Shown piece by piece: positions 27,255 through 36,062 of a stretch of DNA of 64,000 bases (positions are counted from its first letter, which is position 1; each line of letters opens with the position of its first letter). Below the pieces are notes generated by a model. That model saw only the letters and a list, made by a program, of their open reading frames with translations. It was not told the origin of the DNA and did no database searches. Location of the stretch: the NCBI RefSeq assembly GCF_003856495.1, contig NZ_CP034118.1, positions 724,001 through 788,000 on the forward strand. The letters are read 5' to 3'. The stretch comes from Staphylospora marina (GTDB lineage Bacteria > Bacillota > Bacilli > Thermoactinomycetales > Thermoactinomycetaceae). A program made the translations under genes and the position numbers.

Positions 27255-27370
27255 GTGGGGTCATCCTTTCCTTGAAGGATTGGCATCTGTACCCTTTATA
27301 TTCAATGTCAGCCCAAGGAGTGCAAAAGGCCGGGGCTTCGGTGGCGGAAGGTGGATCCCGTCTCCGGCGG

Positions 27371-27409
27371 AAAACCCCAAGCCCTTTCCGTTCAAGAAAG
27401 AGCTCGGGG
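27371..27409 (-). terminator. Terminator of the ATP-grasp operon
   Basis: On the minus strand CCCCGAGCTCTTTC pairs with GAAAGGGCTTGGGG (14 pairs, two G-U) around a 7-base loop, followed by TTTTCC. It separates the operon from the repeat-protein gene. Confidence 0.75.
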
Positions 27410-27417
27410 TCGGGCGC

Positions 27418-27879
27418 TCATCTCTTGATTTCATCCGGGTGGTAATTTCCCCAGCCGAGCCACAACGTCGGTTTGCCCGTCGGTCCCTTGAACAGGTTGA
27501 ATGCTTTGAGCCCGCAGGAAAAGCAGAGTTTCAGGCTGGGGATGTTGTCGCAGGCCACACGGGTGTAGATTTTGTCCAGATGGTTCATCGCTTCCCGGAG
27601 CAAGGCTTCTCCCACTCCTTGGTTTCGTTTGGAGGGGTGTACGGCGATGAATGATTCATCAATGCCGAAACGACCGAATGCGATCACGCCGACCAGCCGG
27701 TTTTTTTCCAGAGCGGCCGCAATCCAGGTTCCCTCCGGGACATTCTCCGGCGTGAGCCGGCTCAGCCATCGGAGAGCGCGATGGGTGATCCGGCCGTCTC
27801 CGTGGAGCTTCATGAACCGGACGATGACGTGACGCACTTTCGGCAACTCGCCGGGAGAGATCCGCCGGATGGTGATCAT
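27418..27879 (-). CDS. GNAT-family N-acetyltransferase
   Basis: The 153-residue product has the GNAT fold: the acetyl-CoA loop RNQGVGEALLREAM near residues 84-97, preceded by the beta-strand GIDESFIAVHPS and followed by ACDNIPSLKLCFSCGLKAF. Its ATG overlaps the stop of the last ATP-grasp gene (ATGA) and GGAGGG lies just before, so it is the fifth gene of the operon. It may acetylate a small molecule or a protein handled by the ATP-grasp enzymes; the substrate is unknown. Confidence 0.83.
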   Translation of the reverse strand: MITIRRISPGELPKVRHVIVRFMKLHGDGRITHRALRWLSRLTPENVPEGTWIAAALEKNRLVGVIAFGRFGIDESFIAVHPSKRNQGVGEALLREAMNHLDKIYTRVACDNIPSLKLCFSCGLKAFNLFKGPTGKPTLWLGWGNYHPDEIKR

Positions 27880-29189
27880 TCTGATCCCTCCCGTTGTCGT
27901 TCGGCTTTGCTCAGATACATCGAGTACTCGATCAGACGGCGGAGGGATTTTTCCCGGATCTCCGGCTCGTCAAATTTCATCGGTTTGGCGTTTGCTTCGA
28001 AAAACCACAGGGTTCCGTTATTTTCCACGCCCATGTCAATGGACATTTCTCCGAGAGGGGACGGTTGCTTTTCTTCGATGAACCGGGCAATCGAAAGTCC
28101 CAGATTCCGCGCGGAGTCCAAGGTCTCGTCAGCCCGGTCGCCGAATACCTCTTGAAACACGACGTGCGTGCTTTCGATCCGTCCTCCCATCGGCACGTGC
28201 GTGGAGATGGAGGTTTCACCCGCCACCCGAATGCCGACGCCGGTGACTCCCCACTCGCCGTTCAAGTCTTTTTGCAACAGCATCCGGACGTCGAAGGGAC
28301 GGTTCCGGAATCGGGCGAGAGGAATGCCCTGTTGGACGATGTAGGGGCGTTGTTGGGCAAGTTTTCGGATTTGCGGCCACAAGCCGGCCAGATCCGGTTT
28401 GATCATCCGGTTTTTTTCCCGGGCTCCTTGGTGGATCAGTTCCACTCCGTCTCTGCCGAGAGTGATTCTCATCATCCCGATGCCCGCTTTGCCTTCGACC
28501 GGTTTGAGATAGATCACCCGATGAGAGGAGGCCATCCGTTTCAGGGTATCGAAACCGTCCAATCGAAAAGTGTTCGGCAGATGAGCACTGAGCCGGGGGG
28601 AGGTTCGCAGCTGATTGTAGAGGGTCCACTTGTCGAAGAAGCCGGGATTGAACAGATGGACTCCCGGTTTTTCACGGATGATGCGGAAGGCTTCCTGCAC
28701 TTCCCGGGATCGTTCGGACCGGCGGTTGGGAACCCGGTTGTAAACCACGTCGGGAAACGGCATTTTGACGGGGATCCAACGGGGGTTCCGTCTCCGGTGA
28801 TCAAGTTGATAGCCAAAGACCGTGTCCGAATCCGGACGGATCCCTCCCGGCGTGAGAACAAACACGGTCACTCCCATTTTTCTCCCCGTGCGAATGATGT
28901 CGACGAAGTTTCGGTGATTTCCGTGAAAGGGAGCGCCGCCGTCCGCGGCGAGGATGGCGATCACGGGTCTGTTTGCGGTGTCTCCGGATGGTCTGCTCCC
29001 CGTCGTCCGGCTGCCGGCCCGTTCGGCTTTTGACATGCCGGGTTGAGCCGGGGTTGCGGATTTCAAACGATCCGCGGGGATGACCGGGAACATTCCGGGG
29101 AATCCAAAGGTTCGCCGGTGACGGTGGAGGGCGGACAACAACAGGATGTTTTGTTCATGGATCATCATGCCTTCATCGGGTTTGTTCAC
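27876..29189 (-). CDS. YheC/YheD-family ATP-grasp protein (copy 4)
   Basis: The start is a GTG at 29189 with GGAGGG six bases upstream. The 437-residue product has a low-complexity N-terminus (about 30-75) followed by the family core: FPDVVYNRVPNRRSERS, LFNPGFFDKWTLYNQL, VIYLKPVEGKAGIGMMRI, and the metal-binding strand LWFFEANAKPMKF. Other copies read E-x-N-x-K; here the middle residue is Ala. YheC and YheD of Bacillus are associated with the spore coat and no reaction is established. It is fourth in the operon and overlaps the GNAT gene by four bases. Confidence 0.85.
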   Translation of the reverse strand: MNKPDEGMMIHEQNILLLSALHRHRRTFGFPGMFPVIPADRLKSATPAQPGMSKAERAGSRTTGSRPSGDTANRPVIAILAADGGAPFHGNHRNFVDIIRTGRKMGVTVFVLTPGGIRPDSDTVFGYQLDHRRRNPRWIPVKMPFPDVVYNRVPNRRSERSREVQEAFRIIREKPGVHLFNPGFFDKWTLYNQLRTSPRLSAHLPNTFRLDGFDTLKRMASSHRVIYLKPVEGKAGIGMMRITLGRDGVELIHQGAREKNRMIKPDLAGLWPQIRKLAQQRPYIVQQGIPLARFRNRPFDVRMLLQKDLNGEWGVTGVGIRVAGETSISTHVPMGGRIESTHVVFQEVFGDRADETLDSARNLGLSIARFIEEKQPSPLGEMSIDMGVENNGTLWFFEANAKPMKFDEPEIREKSLRRLIEYSMYLSKAERQREGSE

Positions 29190-29202
29190 CGGAGTCCCTC
29201 CT

Positions 29203-30576
29203 TCATATGAATTCCGCCAGTTTCAGGCTGTAATCGGTGATGTATTTTGCGGATTTTCTTCCCGCATCTTTGTAACTCGGGTGCTGAAAGATATGGCGTC
29301 CGGGTTTTGAATTGACTTCAAACAGCCAGACTCTTCCGCTGTGGTCGACCCCCATGTCCATTCCGAGTTCTCCCAGCGGGCCGTTGACCTGTTCTTCCAG
29401 CGCGCGGGCGATGAGGATGGCCGCGTTTCTGATGGAGGCTTCCACGCTGCGGGCGTTTTCCCGGAATGTTTTGGCGAGCAGTTCATCGGTGGGAAGGATG
29501 GATCCTCCGGTGCGAACATGCGTGGTGACACATCCGGATCCGGCGGCTTTTGAGGCGATCGCCACCACCTTCCATTCTCCCGATCCGTCTTTGTGCATGT
29601 GCACGCGAAAGTCCACCGGTCGGTTCTCATGCCGGATGAGCCGGATGCCCTGTTGAACGAGATACTTTTTGAAGCGGCTCGACTGGGGGCTTCCGAAATA
29701 ATGACTGATCAGTTTTTCCAATGAACGAAAGCGGTGCAACACGTTTTTGGTTCCCTGGTGGAACCGGCAATAGTATCCTTCCTTGGGATGGTGCGTGATC
29801 CTGAAAATGCCCATGCCCAGACTTCCCGTGTTGGGTTTCAGATACACCATCGAATGGCGCTCCAGCATCTTGTGCAGGGTGCCGATCGACGGGGAAAGAA
29901 CCGTTTCCGGTATGAACTCGCGGGTGATTTCGTGATTGCTGAGGAGTTGGTGAATCGACCACTTGTTGAAAAATCCCTGGTTGAAAATCTTGCAATGATA
30001 GGACTCGCGCAGCCGGCTCAGGCATGACTGGACGTGGCTGAGAGACTCCGCCTTCCGGTTGGGGACGCGTTCGTAGACCACATCCGGAAACGGTGAGACG
30101 ATCGGTTGCCAGCCGTTTTTGTGGTGTAGATAGTACCAACCGGAAATCGTCCGGTTTTGCCAATCGACCATGTCCGGAGTGAACACGTAGGTAATCGGTT
30201 TTTCCTCTTCCCCGCCTTGGATGAATCCCTTGAACAGGAAGGTTCGGACTCCGAACGGGGTCACCGGGTTTCCCGTGAATCCCGTGGTCAAAATGCCGAT
30301 GATCGGCCCGAGTTTCAGGGTTTTTCCGCGGAATGCGACCCGGACCTGACCGGTATAGGGAATGAGCAGTTGCCGGGCCATGGAGGGGTGGAAGAAGATG
30401 CGATACCCTTTGATCTTCCCGCGGACCACGCGGGTGATCAGGGATTTGTTGCCCAATTCCACCCGGATGGACTGACCGTTGGCGCATCCCCACAAATCCG
30501 CGAGGGACCGGCTGATCACGATGGCTGTCGACGGTGTTTGCGGATGAATCTGAATATGGCTGATGATCGAATTCAT
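29203..30576 (-). CDS. YheC/YheD-family ATP-grasp protein (copy 3)
   Basis: The 457-residue product starts at an ATG behind AGGAGGAT. It has an N-terminal beta-rich domain (residues 1-110, with SRSLADLWGCANGQSI) like that of copy 1, then the ATP-grasp core: PFPDVVYERVPNRKAES, IFNQGFFNKWSIHQLL, VYLKPNTGSLGMGIFRI, and RVWLFEVNSKPGRHIF. The ATG overlaps the stop of the previous gene and the stop is 14 bases from the next start. Four diverged copies suggest separate tasks rather than simple redundancy. Confidence 0.86.
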   Translation of the reverse strand: MNSIISHIQIHPQTPSTAIVISRSLADLWGCANGQSIRVELGNKSLITRVVRGKIKGYRIFFHPSMARQLLIPYTGQVRVAFRGKTLKLGPIIGILTTGFTGNPVTPFGVRTFLFKGFIQGGEEEKPITYVFTPDMVDWQNRTISGWYYLHHKNGWQPIVSPFPDVVYERVPNRKAESLSHVQSCLSRLRESYHCKIFNQGFFNKWSIHQLLSNHEITREFIPETVLSPSIGTLHKMLERHSMVYLKPNTGSLGMGIFRITHHPKEGYYCRFHQGTKNVLHRFRSLEKLISHYFGSPQSSRFKKYLVQQGIRLIRHENRPVDFRVHMHKDGSGEWKVVAIASKAAGSGCVTTHVRTGGSILPTDELLAKTFRENARSVEASIRNAAILIARALEEQVNGPLGELGMDMGVDHSGRVWLFEVNSKPGRHIFQHPSYKDAGRKSAKYITDYSLKLAEFI

Positions 30577-31691
30577 AGGGATCCTCCTGACGATGCGAGT
30601 AAGGCACCGGCATAAAGAATGGGGAGCCTTACCGCCCTTTTCCGGATGTCCAGTTCACCGGTGCGAATAAAAACCGTCCGGCCCGGTTTGGAATTGACCT
30701 CCAGGATCCAGACGTTCCCTTTCTTGTCGATGCCCACGTCAAGGCCCAGTTCGAGAAGCGGGCCGTGGTTTTTCTCGATGTGTGAAGGGACGGTCCGGCT
30801 GAGAAACCGGATGTTTTTCCGGATGGTGTTTGCAAGAGATTCGTCATAGTTCCCGGCCAGAAACTCTTCAAATTTGACGGCCTGACCGCCGCCGTGGAGA
30901 TTGGAGGTGATGGTCCGGGGATTTCCGATCCGGACGGCCATGCCCGTGGTCTCCCATGCAAATTGCTCGTTCTTCTGAACGAGGATTCGAACGTCGAACG
31001 GTCTGCCGTCCGCCGTGGTCAGATCGAGAAAAGGTTGAATCACATATCGGGTGTTGCCGATGAAATCCCGGATCCATCGCAGGAAATCGTCCAATCTGAA
31101 AAACCACGTTTCAAATGAGTGATTGGCTTTTGATCTTCCCCGGACCCACCACTTGTCGCCCGTTCGGTTGATGGCCACCACGCCGCGTCCGTGACTTCCT
31201 CCGTTGGGCTTGATCAAGACGCTTCCGAATTTGTCCAACCGTTCCAAAACGTCTTTGGGGGTCTGGTACCGGGCGGTTGGCGGAAGAAAGGGCTTGATTT
31301 CGGGATGGGTTGACAGAATTTCATGTGTTTGCATCTTGCCGCCGAGCGCCCTGCCGAGCAAACGGATGCCCGGATCATCCGCCACTTTCTGCACAAACGG
31401 TTTGTACCTGAGATAATGAGCGGAATCCAGATAATAGATCCGGTCATACACCAGCTTGGGGAGCGGTTCGGTTCCCCGAATCCATCTCCGGTCCGGCAGG
31501 ACGCTCCAGCCGGGAACGGTTCGGCTTTTCCAGTCGATGAATTTCGGATCGAACACGATGACGCGAATGCCCAGCCTCCGGCCCTCTTCGGAGAGTTGCA
31601 TGAAGTACGGGGCTTCGGTGAATGGTGAATGTTTTCCCTTCAATTCCTCGCTGATCATGATTCCCAGGGTCTCGATCCCTGTGCGCCTCAT
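30573..31691 (-). CDS. YheC/YheD-family ATP-grasp protein (copy 2)
   Basis: ATG 31691 is chosen for AAAGGAGG eight bases upstream and because it overlaps the stop of copy 1 (ATGA). The 372-residue product lacks the N-terminal beta-domain of copies 1 and 3, like B. subtilis YheC-type short forms. Core motifs are LPKLVYDRIYYLDS, VLIKPNGGSHGRGVVAI, ADGRPFDVRILVQK and NVWILEVNSKPGRTV. Three of the four copies keep the E-x-N-S-K-P metal motif. Substrate unknown. Confidence 0.86.
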   Translation of the reverse strand: MRRTGIETLGIMISEELKGKHSPFTEAPYFMQLSEEGRRLGIRVIVFDPKFIDWKSRTVPGWSVLPDRRWIRGTEPLPKLVYDRIYYLDSAHYLRYKPFVQKVADDPGIRLLGRALGGKMQTHEILSTHPEIKPFLPPTARYQTPKDVLERLDKFGSVLIKPNGGSHGRGVVAINRTGDKWWVRGRSKANHSFETWFFRLDDFLRWIRDFIGNTRYVIQPFLDLTTADGRPFDVRILVQKNEQFAWETTGMAVRIGNPRTITSNLHGGGQAVKFEEFLAGNYDESLANTIRKNIRFLSRTVPSHIEKNHGPLLELGLDVGIDKKGNVWILEVNSKPGRTVFIRTGELDIRKRAVRLPILYAGALLASSGGSL

Positions 31692-33118
31692 GTCGGTCTC
31701 CTCCTTTGCGCTTTCGTCGGTCGTTTCGGAGACCGGGGAGGGGAATGATTTCGCGTCACCATTCCGCAAAGAAAAAGAACGTATTCCAGCAACCTCCGGA
31801 CGGACGGGCGGGTGGAGAGCGACGGATTCAGGACCGTGTCATCGGTTTTGGAGGGTTTGGAGTTGATCTCGATCAACCAGACGTTTCCGTGAATGTCCAC
31901 GGCGAGGTCGATGCCGAGTTCCGCGTAATGGCCGCCGGCGATTCGCTCGAAGGTGGTGGCGATGTCGACGGCGATCCGTCTGATTTCGTTCAGCGCAGGT
32001 TTGCGGGCCGCTCCCAACAGCGGCAGGACTTCGGAGGCTTTGCGAATGGTGGCTCCCCTTGCCAGATTGGACACGATGTCGCTGTCATTGGCAATCCGGG
32101 CGACGGCGGACGTGATCTTCCATTCTCCCTTGCCGTCCTTTTGCACCAGGACGCGGAAATCCACTTGCCGATTGTCGTATTTGGCCAGTTGGAGTCCTTG
32201 CTGAAGGAGATAATCCTGTTTCCCCACCCGCCGCCGGAGAATGTGGACCATCTCCGTGAGCGTTTTTGTTTCCCGAGTGATGATTCCGCTTTGCGAAGCC
32301 GATTGGCAGATCCACTTGCCGGATCCTCGGCTGACCCGGCAGATTCCGCTGCCGAGAGAACCGTTGTTCGGTTTCAGGTACAAAATCGGGTGTCTGAGGA
32401 GCATTTCTTTGACGGATTTCGGGTGAAACCGGCAGGTCTCCGGGAGCATCCGCCGAATCTGCTCATCCTTGACGAGAATGTCGTACACTTCGATTTTGTT
32501 GAGGAATTGTTCATTGAAAACGGGGATGTGATAAATCCTTTTCATTCGGCTGAGCATGGTTTGCACGGACTCCTGCTGCTCCACTTTCCGGGAGGTGAGA
32601 CGGTTGTAAACGACGTCGGGGAGCGGCAATCGGACGGAGATCCACCGATCCTTGTTCCGGATCCAACCTTGCACCGATTTCCGTTCGAGATCGAGGCTGT
32701 CCGGAGAGAACACAAAGACCTGCAAACCTGCACCATGTCCCGCGAAGATGCATTCCTCCATGAATTTGGTCATGGCGCCGAACGGGAGCTCCTCGGTGGC
32801 ATCCGGCTGGGGATTGATGAGGATGCCCAGCAAAGGACCGATTCGCAAGCGGAACGTCCGGGGATCAAAGCGGGCATGGATCTTCGGAACGGAATGCATG
32901 TTCAGCTTCGCGGCCAGCGTCGAACTCACGCGGATCAGATTGCCGCCCGATCGGGATGCGGCGATCCTGGCAACGGAGGAAGCCGCTCCGAACGTGATCA
33001 GGAAGGGGTTGGAGCGGATATTGAGAATGCTTGCCAAGGACCGGCTCATGATCAGCTGGGTACCTTCCGGGAAGACATGGTCAGGCAGGATTTGGATCTG
33101 AACTCTCGCTTGCCCCAT
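31688..33118 (-). CDS. YheC/YheD-family ATP-grasp protein (copy 1)
   Basis: This is the first gene of the operon. The 476-residue product starts at an ATG behind GGAAGGGGA. Residues 1-110 form a beta-rich domain with MSRSLASILNIRSNPFL. The ATP-grasp core follows: LPDVVYNRLTSRKVEQQ, VFNEQFLNKIEVYDIL, LYLKPNNGSLGSGICRV, and NVWLIEINSKPSK. The C-terminal tail is strongly basic (RSPKRPTKAQRRRPT). A sporulation-type promoter lies just upstream, in keeping with mother-cell expression of yheCD in Bacillus. Confidence 0.86.
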   Translation of the reverse strand: MGQARVQIQILPDHVFPEGTQLIMSRSLASILNIRSNPFLITFGAASSVARIAASRSGGNLIRVSSTLAAKLNMHSVPKIHARFDPRTFRLRIGPLLGILINPQPDATEELPFGAMTKFMEECIFAGHGAGLQVFVFSPDSLDLERKSVQGWIRNKDRWISVRLPLPDVVYNRLTSRKVEQQESVQTMLSRMKRIYHIPVFNEQFLNKIEVYDILVKDEQIRRMLPETCRFHPKSVKEMLLRHPILYLKPNNGSLGSGICRVSRGSGKWICQSASQSGIITRETKTLTEMVHILRRRVGKQDYLLQQGLQLAKYDNRQVDFRVLVQKDGKGEWKITSAVARIANDSDIVSNLARGATIRKASEVLPLLGAARKPALNEIRRIAVDIATTFERIAGGHYAELGIDLAVDIHGNVWLIEINSKPSKTDDTVLNPSLSTRPSVRRLLEYVLFLCGMVTRNHSPPRSPKRPTKAQRRRPT

Positions 33119-33143
33119 GGGAATCCCCTTCCGCTTGAAATGC

Positions 33144-33177
33144 TAATGTATGCTATGTAGGCAAGTATTCGGGGGTG
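33144..33177 (-). promoter_or_regulatory. Candidate SigK/SigE promoter of the ATP-grasp operon
   Basis: On the minus strand CAC, 17 bases and CATAGCATA fit the SigK pattern AC-N17-CATAnnnTA. Overlapping it, CATACATT fits the SigE -10 CATACAnT, though its -35 is poor. The start point would fall about 20 bases before the first gene. Confidence 0.6.
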
Positions 33178-33390
33178 AAAAAAACAGGCTTGGCAGGTTT
33201 CCGGAGGCAAGCGCTTTCGAAAGCATCCTGCGGGGATGAAAATGATGGTATGATAAGTGGCAGGGGGGACAGATGTGCCGGATGGGGAAACGGGTGAAAA
33301 GCCTGTCCGGGAGGTTTTGATGCGGCCGGCTTGCAGGCCGGCTCGGCATGACGCATCTTCCCCGGGAAAGAAGGAAAAGGAGGTCTCCGT

Positions 33391-34074
33391 ATGCGCATTA
33401 CATATCATGGCCATTCATGCTTCGAATGGGTTCACGGATCCCACCGGATCTTGATCGATCCCTTCCTTTCCGGCAATCCGTCGGCCAAAGTCAAGCCGGA
33501 AGAGATCGACGCGAACTGGATCCTGCTCACCCACGGACACGGTGACCATCTGGGAGACACGGTGTCCATTGCGCTCCGGACCGGGGCCACGGTGATCGCT
33601 CCGCACGAGCTGGCCGTGTGGCTGCAAGGCAAAGGAGTCAACGTTCATGGCATGGGAGTCGGCGGCGGGTTCCGGTTTGAGTTCGGTCATGTGAAAATGA
33701 CCCCCGCTCTCCACGGAGGGGCCATCGAGGCGGACGGACAGGTGTTGTATGGCGGCAGCCCGGCCGGATATCTCGTCACCGTGGACGGCAAAAGAATCTA
33801 TCACGCCGGTGACACCGCCCTGTTTTCCGACATGAAACTGATTTCCCGGGGAGAACCCGTTGACTTGGCCCTGCTTCCCATCGGTGACAATTACACGATG
33901 GGCCCGGAAGACGCATTGATCGCCGCCGAGTGGTTGAACGCCCGTCACGTCGTGCCGATGCACTACGGAACGTTCCCGGTGATCGAACAGGATCCCCATG
34001 CGTTCGTGAGCCGACTGGAGCAAAAGGGAATTGGCGGAACGGTGATGAAACCCGGGGATACGCTGGAGCTGTGA
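33391..34074 (+). CDS. ytkL: Metallo-beta-lactamase-fold hydrolase (UPF0173, YtkL-like)
   Basis: The 227-residue product is a metal-dependent hydrolase of the UPF0173 family, usual length. It begins MRITYHGHSCFEW, has the di-metal motif LTHGHGDHLGD (residues about 47-57), YHAGDTALFSDMKL and the late ligand HVVPMHYGTFP. ATG 33391 follows AAGGAGG. The position next to ytoI matches Bacillus gene order. Substrate is unknown. Confidence 0.9.
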   Translation: MRITYHGHSCFEWVHGSHRILIDPFLSGNPSAKVKPEEIDANWILLTHGHGDHLGDTVSIALRTGATVIAPHELAVWLQGKGVNVHGMGVGGGFRFEFGHVKMTPALHGGAIEADGQVLYGGSPAGYLVTVDGKRIYHAGDTALFSDMKLISRGEPVDLALLPIGDNYTMGPEDALIAAEWLNARHVVPMHYGTFPVIEQDPHAFVSRLEQKGIGGTVMKPGDTLEL

Positions 34075-34180
34075 TCCCAAAATCGGAAAAATTTGCACGG
34101 ATATGTAAATGTAAATTTGCTGTAACCGGTCTGTAATCTGTGTCCGTTAAGATAGAACCAGGATGAAAACCCCCTTTGGT

Positions 34181-34214
34181 AGAGACGGCCCCGGAAACCG
34201 TCTCTTTTTTTTTT
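34181..34214 (+). terminator. Terminator after ytkL
   Basis: AGAGACGG and CCGTCTCT pair around a 9-base loop and run into at least nine T. Confidence 0.88.
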
Positions 34215-34290
34215 GCTTTTTTTGTTTGCATGAACGGACAGGCATCCGCGTAAAAATGGATTGAAACCCGGAAATCGGGGGGGAATTCTG

Positions 34291-34566
34291 TTGAACCGAC
34301 ACAGATTTTGGGCAGCGAGCGGACTTGCCATGCTCACGTTCGGATTGGCCCACTTGCCGCTTGAGTGGGCATGGGATCCGGACAGCGTGTATGCCTTTTC
34401 CTGGCTGGGCACGGTCGGACTTGCCACCACGGCCCATGTGCGGGAGATGATCCGGTTTCGCCGGTTGGAACTCGTGAGGCAGGAACGGGAGCGAAGAGCC
34501 CGTTGGCTGGAAAACGAGCGCATGTTCCGGAGACGGAGGAGGTCGCGCGGAATCCGGGCGGTTTGA
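34291..34566 (+). CDS. Small membrane protein of unknown function
   Basis: The start is probably the TTG at 34291, with GGGGGGAA seven bases upstream; a TTG at 34261 lacks a site. The 91-residue product has two hydrophobic segments (about residues 6-22 and 32-48) and a very basic C-terminal helix (RLELVRQERERRARWLENE, then RRRRRSRG). I do not recognise it. It is monocistronic with a short terminator after it. Confidence 0.6.
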   Translation: MNRHRFWAASGLAMLTFGLAHLPLEWAWDPDSVYAFSWLGTVGLATTAHVREMIRFRRLELVRQERERRARWLENERMFRRRRRSRGIRAV

Positions 34567-34610
34567 CTGTGCAACGCGCATTTCAACAACTGTTCATCCC
34601 CGCAAGACAA

Positions 34611-34636
34611 GGAGCTGCTTGAATGCTCCCTTTTTT
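34611..34636 (+). terminator. Terminator after the small membrane protein
   Basis: GGAGC and GCTCC pair around a 9-base loop, followed by CTTTTTTG. The stem is short. Confidence 0.6.
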
Positions 34637-34660
34637 GTTTCTTCTGTTTCCCTGTCCGGG

Positions 34661-34666
34661 TATAAT
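34661..34666 (+). promoter_or_regulatory. -10 element of the ytoI promoter
   Basis: A perfect TATAAT lies about 40 bases before the ytoI start; the -35 (TTTCTT at 17 bases) is weak. Confidence 0.45.
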
Positions 34667-34702
34667 AATATGTAACAGATGTTCAGAAAGAAGGGAATGG
34701 GT

Positions 34703-36013
34703 TTGCCCACCAAGCACGAACAAATTCTTCAATATATCGAGTCTCTCGAAGTGGGACACAAGATCTCCGTGAGGCAGATTGCCAGGGAGCTGGGCGTCAG
34801 CGATGGAACCGCTTACAGGGCGATCAAGGAAGCCGAAGCGCAGGGACTTGTGAACACCATTGAACGGGTGGGTACGGTCCGGATTGAAAAAAAGGAACGC
34901 TCCGACATTGAGCGTCTCACCTTTGCCGAAGTGGTCAACATCGTGGACGGGACGGTGCTGGGAGGAAAAGCGGGCCTGCACAAAACGCTGAGCCGGTTTG
35001 TGATCGGTGCGATGAAGCTGGAGGCCATGATGCGATACGTGGAACCGGGAAACCTGTTGATCGTGGGGAACCGGGACAATGTCCACCGCATTTCCCTCGA
35101 GCGGGGAGCGGCCGTGTTGATCACCGGCGGTTTTGACACGACCGATGCCGTGAAAAGCTTGGCGGACAAGCTGGAGCTTCCGGTGATTTCCAGCAGTTAT
35201 GACACGTTTACGGTCGCTTCTTTGATCAATCGTGCGATCTACGATCGACTGATCAAAAAAGAAATCCTCTTGGTGGAAGACGTGCTGTCCAAGGATCATC
35301 GCCCCGTGTATCTCAGGGTGGAAGAGACCATCGCCCGCTTCCATGAGTTGGTTCGTCTGACCGGTCACAGCCGCTATCCGGTGGTGGAAGGGGACAACCG
35401 CGTGGTGGGAATGGTGACGGCCAAGGATGTCATGGGGTATGGTCCCGATGACCGGATCGAAAAGGCGATGACCCGCAACCCCATCGTGGTCACCCCGAAG
35501 ACGGCAGTGGCTTCCGTTGCCCACGAAATGGTTTGGGAAGGGATCGAACTCTTGCCGGTGGTGGGAGAAGGAAGAAAATTGCTGGGGGTCATCAGCCGTC
35601 AGGACGTGATCAAGTCCTTGCAATACATGCAGAAGCAGCCCCAAATCGGTGAAACGATTCAGGAATTGTCTTTCCGGGGGTTTGAGGAATTGGAGCGCGA
35701 CGGGCTGCCGGTGTTCAGGGGAAGAATCACCCCGCAGATGACCGATTATCTGGGAGCGCTCAGCCCCGGCGTCTGTACTTCGCTCATGACCGAAACCGCC
35801 GTTCGATTGCTCAGACGACAACGGCGGGGAGATCTGGTGGTTCAGAATCTGACGCTCTATTCCCTGAAGCCCGTTCAGATTGAGAGTGTGGTCGAAATCA
35901 GTCCACGCCTTCTGGATCTTGGCCGGAAACAAGCCAAGATCGACGTGGAGATGTCCGTCGACGGTCAGATGGTGGCGAAAGCATTGCTCACCGCCCATAC
36001 CATCGAACGGTGA
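34703..36013 (+). CDS. ytoI: YtoI-like protein: HTH, DRTGG, CBS pair, hotdog domain
   Basis: The start is taken as the TTG at 34703, six bases after AAGGGA, giving M-P-T-K-H-E-Q as in Bacillus homologues; ATGs at 34679 and 34697 lie on or before the site. The 436-residue product has an N-terminal winged HTH (VRQIARELGVSDGTAYRAI), a DRTGG-like domain (about 80-180), a CBS pair (YPVVEGDNRVVGMVTAKDV, then LLGVISRQDV) and a C-terminal hotdog domain (about 310-436). This suggests a nucleotide- or thioester-sensing regulator. No function is established. Confidence 0.88.
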   Translation: MPTKHEQILQYIESLEVGHKISVRQIARELGVSDGTAYRAIKEAEAQGLVNTIERVGTVRIEKKERSDIERLTFAEVVNIVDGTVLGGKAGLHKTLSRFVIGAMKLEAMMRYVEPGNLLIVGNRDNVHRISLERGAAVLITGGFDTTDAVKSLADKLELPVISSSYDTFTVASLINRAIYDRLIKKEILLVEDVLSKDHRPVYLRVEETIARFHELVRLTGHSRYPVVEGDNRVVGMVTAKDVMGYGPDDRIEKAMTRNPIVVTPKTAVASVAHEMVWEGIELLPVVGEGRKLLGVISRQDVIKSLQYMQKQPQIGETIQELSFRGFEELERDGLPVFRGRITPQMTDYLGALSPGVCTSLMTETAVRLLRRQRRGDLVVQNLTLYSLKPVQIESVVEISPRLLDLGRKQAKIDVEMSVDGQMVAKALLTAHTIER

Positions 36014-36026
36014 CCGAAATGAGAAT

Positions 36027-36052
36027 GCCGGTGCGTGTGCACCGGCTTTTTT
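36027..36052 (+). terminator. Terminator between ytoI and ytpI
   Basis: GCCGGTGC and GCACCGGC form a perfect stem with a GTGT loop, followed by six T. It lies between convergent genes. Confidence 0.88.
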
Positions 36053-36062
36053 CATCCGTTCG

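Noticed and set aside
33324-33341. GCCGGC...GCCGGC hairpin before ytkL as a terminator
   Set aside because: Short stem with no T-tract in either direction, inside the probable leader of ytkL.
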